Positions 38,139-40,684 of a DNA stretch of 40,684 nt are shown piece by piece (within the stretch, counting starts at the first letter, position 1; every line of letters starts with the position of its first letter). Under the pieces are notes generated by a model. The model did no database searches. It had not been told where the DNA came from and saw only the letters and a list, made by a program, of their open reading frames with translations. The stretch is taken from positions 1 to 40,684 of the IMG/VR virus record IMGVR_UViG_3300036791_000469. The stretch is one strand, 5' to 3'. Both the position numbers and the translations under genes were made by a program. Source of the stretch: a virus.

Positions 38139-38542
38139 ATCTTCGGCACTCCGCTGTCCGCTTGGGTGCGTCGCAGCAATGCCGTCTTGCGAAAACAGAC
38201 CACAGGCCACTCGGCTCCATTTTGTTCACAGCCGCATGATTCCCCGCACGGGCCCGCTGCATTAAATGGCTGAATCAATCCACATTCTTCAGCCCATTCT
38301 TGAATCTCCAGACCATCCCAATTGCCGCCTTCCTCGAAAACACTATCAACGATGCGTTCAGCAAACTTTAGTAGTGGCAGCGGCTCACCCGGCGCGGCTG
38401 CCAAGGCGGATTCGGCTTGATGCGCTTCGATGAGTTTGTTTAGCTGACCTGTGAGCCATTCTGCGTCGCAACTATCAAGTCCGTCGCGCAAAAGTACTTC
38501 AATTTCCTCAACCTGCAACTCCCTCAACCTCGCTTCATTCAT
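38135..38542 (-). CDS. Hypothetical acidic protein (135 aa)
   Basis: ATG at 38542, overlapping the previous stop by 8 nt. The first 80 residues are acidic helices (ARLRELQVEEIEVLLRDGLD); a Cys-rich CGESCGCE cluster follows, then a basic end. Not recognised. Confidence 0.6.
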   Translation of the reverse strand: MNEARLRELQVEEIEVLLRDGLDSCDAEWLTGQLNKLIEAHQAESALAAAPGEPLPLLKFAERIVDSVFEEGGNWDGLEIQEWAEECGLIQPFNAAGPCGESCGCEQNGAEWPVVCFRKTALLRRTQADSGVPKI

Positions 38543-38777
38543 GACGGGCCTCGCCTTCCGCCTTAGCGATAGCCTTGAGTCCATCTTCCCGCGCGTTGTC
38601 GCGGTTAAACTCGCTGCTATCGCCGCTGTACCAGTGCTCCCAAGCCTTCAGCGCGGCCAGCATGTCCTTCGCAGCCAAGTGCATCGGGCAACTCTTCTGT
38701 GTGACAATCTTCCGCTTCGCAGTCCATTGCGCTACATGAATCGCGCATCCACAGGTTGCTTTATATTCGCCGCCCAT
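38535..38777 (-). CDS. Hypothetical Cys/His protein (80 aa)
   Basis: ATG at 38777 overlaps the previous stop as TGATG, with AAGGGGG upstream. The N-terminal CGCAIHVAQ...CPMHLAA looks like a metal site; the remainder (LAALKAWEHWYSG) is helical. Not recognised. Confidence 0.62.
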   Translation of the reverse strand: MGGEYKATCGCAIHVAQWTAKRKIVTQKSCPMHLAAKDMLAALKAWEHWYSGDSSEFNRDNAREDGLKAIAKAEGEARHE

Positions 38778-39208
38778 CAAACGCCCCCTTCCCGCGCCGC
38801 GTCAGGTGAGGCTAGGGTGCGGATTGCAGTGCAAATTTCGGATAGCTGCTGGGCCACATTGTTATTGCTGAATTCCCTGCCACGCCACATAACTGTCGGG
38901 TATTGCGGAAGTTCCCAATGATTGACAAACTCAGCCGCCTGCTCCAACGCCTCCCGCCGCGTAGACTCTACGAGTTCGGTCACTGCTGTTTCAAATATGC
39001 GCTTAATCGCAGCGATTCTATCGACAGTCATTGCACAGCCCATTTCAGCTTCACAATGCATCAAGATATCGGTCAGCGCCTCCCGCATCCCGCCCTTCGG
39101 TGCTGCCAGTTGCGCGTGAAACGCTAGAATCTTCTGCTCTGCAACCGTAGCGCGAGCACGCCAATACTCCACCGTATCGTTGCGATTGTCCTTCGGTGCT
39201 GGAGTCAT
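38777..39208 (-). CDS. Hypothetical helical protein starting MTPAPKD (143 aa)
   Basis: ATGA start. Mostly helical with a coiled-coil-like N-terminus (VEYWRARATVAEQKILAFHA) and a Cys pair near residue 52-58. The first seven codons lie in a 21-bp direct repeat shared with the next gene upstream. Not recognised. Confidence 0.62.
   Translation of the reverse strand: MTPAPKDNRNDTVEYWRARATVAEQKILAFHAQLAAPKGGMREALTDILMHCEAEMGCAMTVDRIAAIKRIFETAVTELVESTRREALEQAAEFVNHWELPQYPTVMWRGREFSNNNVAQQLSEICTAIRTLASPDAAREGGV
39188..39208. repeat. 21-bp direct repeat, copy 1 (start-codon region)
   Basis: Identical to 39418-39438. On the minus strand each copy begins at an ATGA stop/start junction and encodes MTPAPKD. 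A partial copy occurs inside the 143-aa gene near 39095-39108. Confidence 0.8.
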
Positions 39209-39438
39209 AGTGTGCTTGTCTCCCGCAATTGGCTTTTACCGCAAACCACACATTCCCTGCGTTGGTTCTCATACTTCCCGGTTACTGGCTTATGCTCACC
39301 GAAAATCTCAGGCCGATACGGCATCCCGCTAGGGTCAACCGAAGCCAACGTATCGCCGCCAGAAATCGTTCCCCATTTGCTCCATTTGTGCGACCACGGC
39401 CAGCGGCACATATGCCCGTCCTTCGGTGCTGGAGTCAT
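39205..39438 (-). CDS. Zinc-knuckle protein starting MTPAPKD (77 aa)
   Basis: The N-terminus CRWPWSHKWSKWG and the later CVVCGKSQ give a Cys/His metal site of a type common in small phage proteins. ATGA overlaps at both ends. Function unknown. Confidence 0.63.
   Translation of the reverse strand: MTPAPKDGHMCRWPWSHKWSKWGTISGGDTLASVDPSGMPYRPEIFGEHKPVTGKYENQRRECVVCGKSQLRETSTL
39418..39438. repeat. 21-bp direct repeat, copy 2 (start-codon region)
   Basis: Partner of 39188-39208; the spacing between copies is 230 bp, the length of the 77-aa gene. Recombination between them would remove that gene precisely and keep the operon in coupling. Confidence 0.8.
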
Positions 39439-39731
39439 CGGCTACCACCTTCGTACGCTTCCCTGCTGATTTGCCATAGATGGAAACAGTTTTTATGCAA
39501 ATTTACATATTCCGCGCGCGGTGGCAGGATCATCACCATAAAAGCATCGTCAGGAACTAGATCGTATCGGGCTTTTGAGATCTCATCCCAGGTTGGATAG
39601 CGCATCGGATGAGACACGCTGATATGCCAGGCGCCATCGTCCTTCGATACCAATGCCTGAATGGATCCACGTTTGAAGACGCGCGCCCCAGGAATCGGCA
39701 CTGGACATCTAAACTCAACCCATCCATTCAT
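39435..39731 (-). CDS. DUF7694-like protein (98 aa)
   Basis: ATG at 39731 overlaps the previous stop as ATGA. The centre (WHISVSHPMRYPTWDEISKA then RYDLVPDDAFMVMILPP) and the end (EYVNLHKNCFHLWQI) match a small phage/plasmid family I recall as DUF7694, function unknown. The longer start at 39770 is not favoured. Confidence 0.7.
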   Translation of the reverse strand: MNGWVEFRCPVPIPGARVFKRGSIQALVSKDDGAWHISVSHPMRYPTWDEISKARYDLVPDDAFMVMILPPRAEYVNLHKNCFHLWQISREAYEGGSR

Positions 39732-39865
39732 CGGCTTTGCCTCAAATGAATTGCGCCGCAGATTTCGCATTTATAGCTTTGCAGCCCCAGAATCCCGCGG
39801 TTCTTCAGAAACCGTGCTGTGGATTCGGCCACTTCCATTCCCATATAGATCTGCTGCCGGCACAT
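39728..39865 (-). CDS. Small Cys/His protein (45 aa)
   Basis: Starting MCRQQIYMGMEVAEST, the protein ends YKCEICGAIHLRQSR, a pattern frequent in tiny phage zinc proteins (helix followed by YxCxxCxxxHL). The stop overlaps the next start as ATGA. It overlaps the 73-aa ORF in another frame by 95 nt, so one of the pair may not be expressed. Confidence 0.55.
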   Translation of the reverse strand: MCRQQIYMGMEVAESTARFLKNRGILGLQSYKCEICGAIHLRQSR

Positions 39866-39992
39866 TGGGCGCCCAGGTCCATTCCCAGCCACCACTGCAG
39901 CCTTCGGTGTCAAATCGCCGGGTGTGCAGCCAGTTGCCAATACGCCAGATTTCAATGGCTTCGTTTTCAAAGAGTTTTTCATACAGAAACAC
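39771..39992 (-). CDS. Possible small protein (73 aa)
   Basis: GTG start with AGAGG eight bases upstream and a 14-nt overlap with the loader-like gene. The first 45 residues (NEAIEIWRIGNWLHTRRFDT then EGCSGGWEW) look protein-like; the last part is low complexity and shares DNA with the 45-aa gene. Possibly real only in its first half. Confidence 0.45.
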   Translation of the reverse strand: MFLYEKLFENEAIEIWRIGNWLHTRRFDTEGCSGGWEWTWAPNVPAADLYGNGSGRIHSTVSEEPRDSGAAKL

Positions 39993-40398
39993 GCTGTTTA
40001 CCTCTGCACTGGCACTTTATGACCCATTTGCCTTGGCCATCGTCGCGCGGCTTTAACTGCCAGCCTGTACCACGGCACAATTGACATTCCGCGGCAGCTT
40101 CCCGCGGCCGTTCCTGTAGCGACATAGCAATATTGGCTTCGTCGCGGATCTCTGCTGGCGTAGGCAGGAACTTACAGCGCTTGATGGCTTCCTTAAATCC
40201 TGCGTTCATTGCCTCAATGCTTAAATCTCGTAATGCTTCCTGATACGCTATCGTCGCCAGCGGCGTCAGTTCCTGCCGGTACAGTTCCCCCAATAGCGCT
40301 AGATTCGATAGCAGCGCTGCCGAAAACCTTTCGGAAGGTTTCCGCATTCCGGCGCTGGCGTTCATCGGCTTTAGTTGGATATCCTTGACCCGATCCAT
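39979..40398 (-). CDS. Helicase-loader-like replication protein with zinc site (139 aa)
   Basis: The ATG at 40398 follows GGGGAGG at eight bases. LALLGELYRQELTPLATIAY then QEALRDLSIEAMNAGFKEAI and KFLPTPAEIRDEA is a helical domain common to phage helicase-loader or primosome proteins. The C-terminus has CQLCRGTGW and CQCRG, a DnaJ-like zinc knuckle. It overlaps the initiator gene by 185 nt. It likely recruits host DnaB to the initiator. Confidence 0.72.
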   Translation of the reverse strand: MDRVKDIQLKPMNASAGMRKPSERFSAALLSNLALLGELYRQELTPLATIAYQEALRDLSIEAMNAGFKEAIKRCKFLPTPAEIRDEANIAMSLQERPREAAAECQLCRGTGWQLKPRDDGQGKWVIKCQCRGKQRVSV

Positions 40399-40684
40399 TG
40401 ACAGTGCCTCCCCGATTAAACTCGTGGTACCTGCGAATCCGGTTACGCCAAGCTGCCATCCAATTTTTGTACTTGCGTCCGTGAGCTAGGCAATCATCCC
40501 GCCAGGTTTCAAACTCTCTCTCTGGGTCGGGTATGCCTTCCGCCAATGCGGCGTCTTTCATCGAAGGAAGCAAGGTCAACGCATCAGGCCAGGTTTTCGC
40601 TTTCTCTCTCTCAGATTTTGTCTCTGTCTCTGTCTCTGTCTCTGTCTCTGTCTCTGTCTCTGTCTCTGGTGTAGCGTCTTGATA
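40214..40684 (-). CDS. Phage replication initiator, 3' part (joined to 1-421 on the circle)
   Basis: This frame is open from the right edge of the window through the eight-unit Glu-Thr repeat. After the repeat it reads KSEREKAKTWPDALTLLP, then a segment EREFETWRDDCLAHGRKYKN and WMAAWRNRIRRY, the conserved C-terminal helix of DnaT/O-like phage initiators (AWRNWIR type). It ends at 40214 after a Ser/Gly-rich tail. The apparent TTG start at 40579 is only an artefact of the linear cut. Confidence 0.85.
   Translation of the reverse strand, partial: YQDATPETETETETETETETETKSEREKAKTWPDALTLLPSMKDAALAEGIPDPEREFETWRDDCLAHGRKYKNWMAAWRNRIRRYHEFNRGGTVNGSGQGYPTKADERQRRNAETFRKVFGSAAIESSAIGGTVPAGTDAAGDDSVSGSITRFKH
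40558..40684. repeat. Terminal overlap, right copy
   Basis: Matches 1-133 with one hexamer unit fewer. Together the two copies define a circular unit of about 40,557 bp. Confidence 0.93.
40621..40668. repeat. Hexanucleotide tandem repeat (TCTCTG)8
   Basis: Eight perfect units, one fewer than the left copy (64-117). Encodes (Glu-Thr)8 in the initiator frame. Confidence 0.95.

Noticed and set aside
38535-38780. TTG start at 38780 for the 80-aa gene
   Set aside because: ATG at 38777 has a well-spaced AAGGGGG and a TGATG overlap.
1-40684. Integrase, excisionase, attachment sites, tRNA genes
   Set aside because: No tyrosine or serine recombinase motif, and no tRNA-like cloverleaf was recognised by eye; a dedicated search would be needed to exclude a tRNA fragment.

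Overview
The window is one complete genome of a tailed phage, about 40.56 kb, presented as a linearised circle. The first 133 bases recur as the last 127 bases, and the two copies differ by one hexamer unit. The replication initiator gene runs through this join. The virion genes match the P22-type podovirus plan: DUF5681-type small terminase, large terminase, P22-like portal, scaffold, P22 coat, gp4-like and gp10-like tail proteins, ejection proteins and tailspikes. The host cannot be read directly. Sec-type signal peptides, a lipobox, strong Shine-Dalgarno sites, a pectate-lyase tailspike and a clan GH-A glycosidase suggest a Gram-negative soil or plant-litter bacterium (proteobacterium or acidobacterium); this is inference. 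No integrase, tRNA, rRNA, insertion sequence or CRISPR array was seen.

Nearly everything lies on the minus strand and can be read as one leftward programme around the circle. It starts at a TTGACA-N17-CATACT promoter at 7219-7247 and faces a divergent, probably leaderless repressor-like gene (7311-7502, plus) across two similar inverted repeats. From there come: a run of small early genes (7196-5046); a coiled-coil recombination partner and a RecT/Bet annealase (5046-3458); a secreted protein and several tiny genes; an HNH protein; a winged-helix protein; a radical-SAM enzyme (1384-500); then, across the join, the initiator with a Glu-Thr repeat and an overlapping helicase-loader-like gene (40398-39979). 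A long series of small ATGA-coupled genes follows (39992-35316), including a RusA-like resolvase. A second TTGACA promoter (35282-35310) precedes the packaging genes.

The late region (34.97 to 7.94 kb) holds terminases, microgenes, a GroES-like co-chaperonin, portal, scaffold, coat, head and tail proteins, a GNAT and a 2OG-oxygenase-like pair, three ejection proteins, a ParB-like protein, a glycine-rich tail fibre, three proteins with signal peptides or membrane anchors including a GH-A glycosidase, a split pectate-lyase tailspike, and a lysis cassette (membrane proteins, lipoprotein, peptidoglycan hydrolase). Plus-strand genes are few: the three-gene repressor operon (7311-7936), a zinc-ribbon ORF (9241-9492) and a 52-residue ORF (15973-16131).

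The most notable signals are: a canonical -1 slippery heptamer joining a tail adaptor to a pectate-lyase beta-helix; a +1 frame break in gp10; a shared KLSxL peptide at the C-termini of three neighbouring microproteins and twice inside an ejection protein; a pair of hairpins with complementary loops before the initiator; an in-gene hexamer repeat that differs between the two copies; and a probable CTG start for the coat protein.
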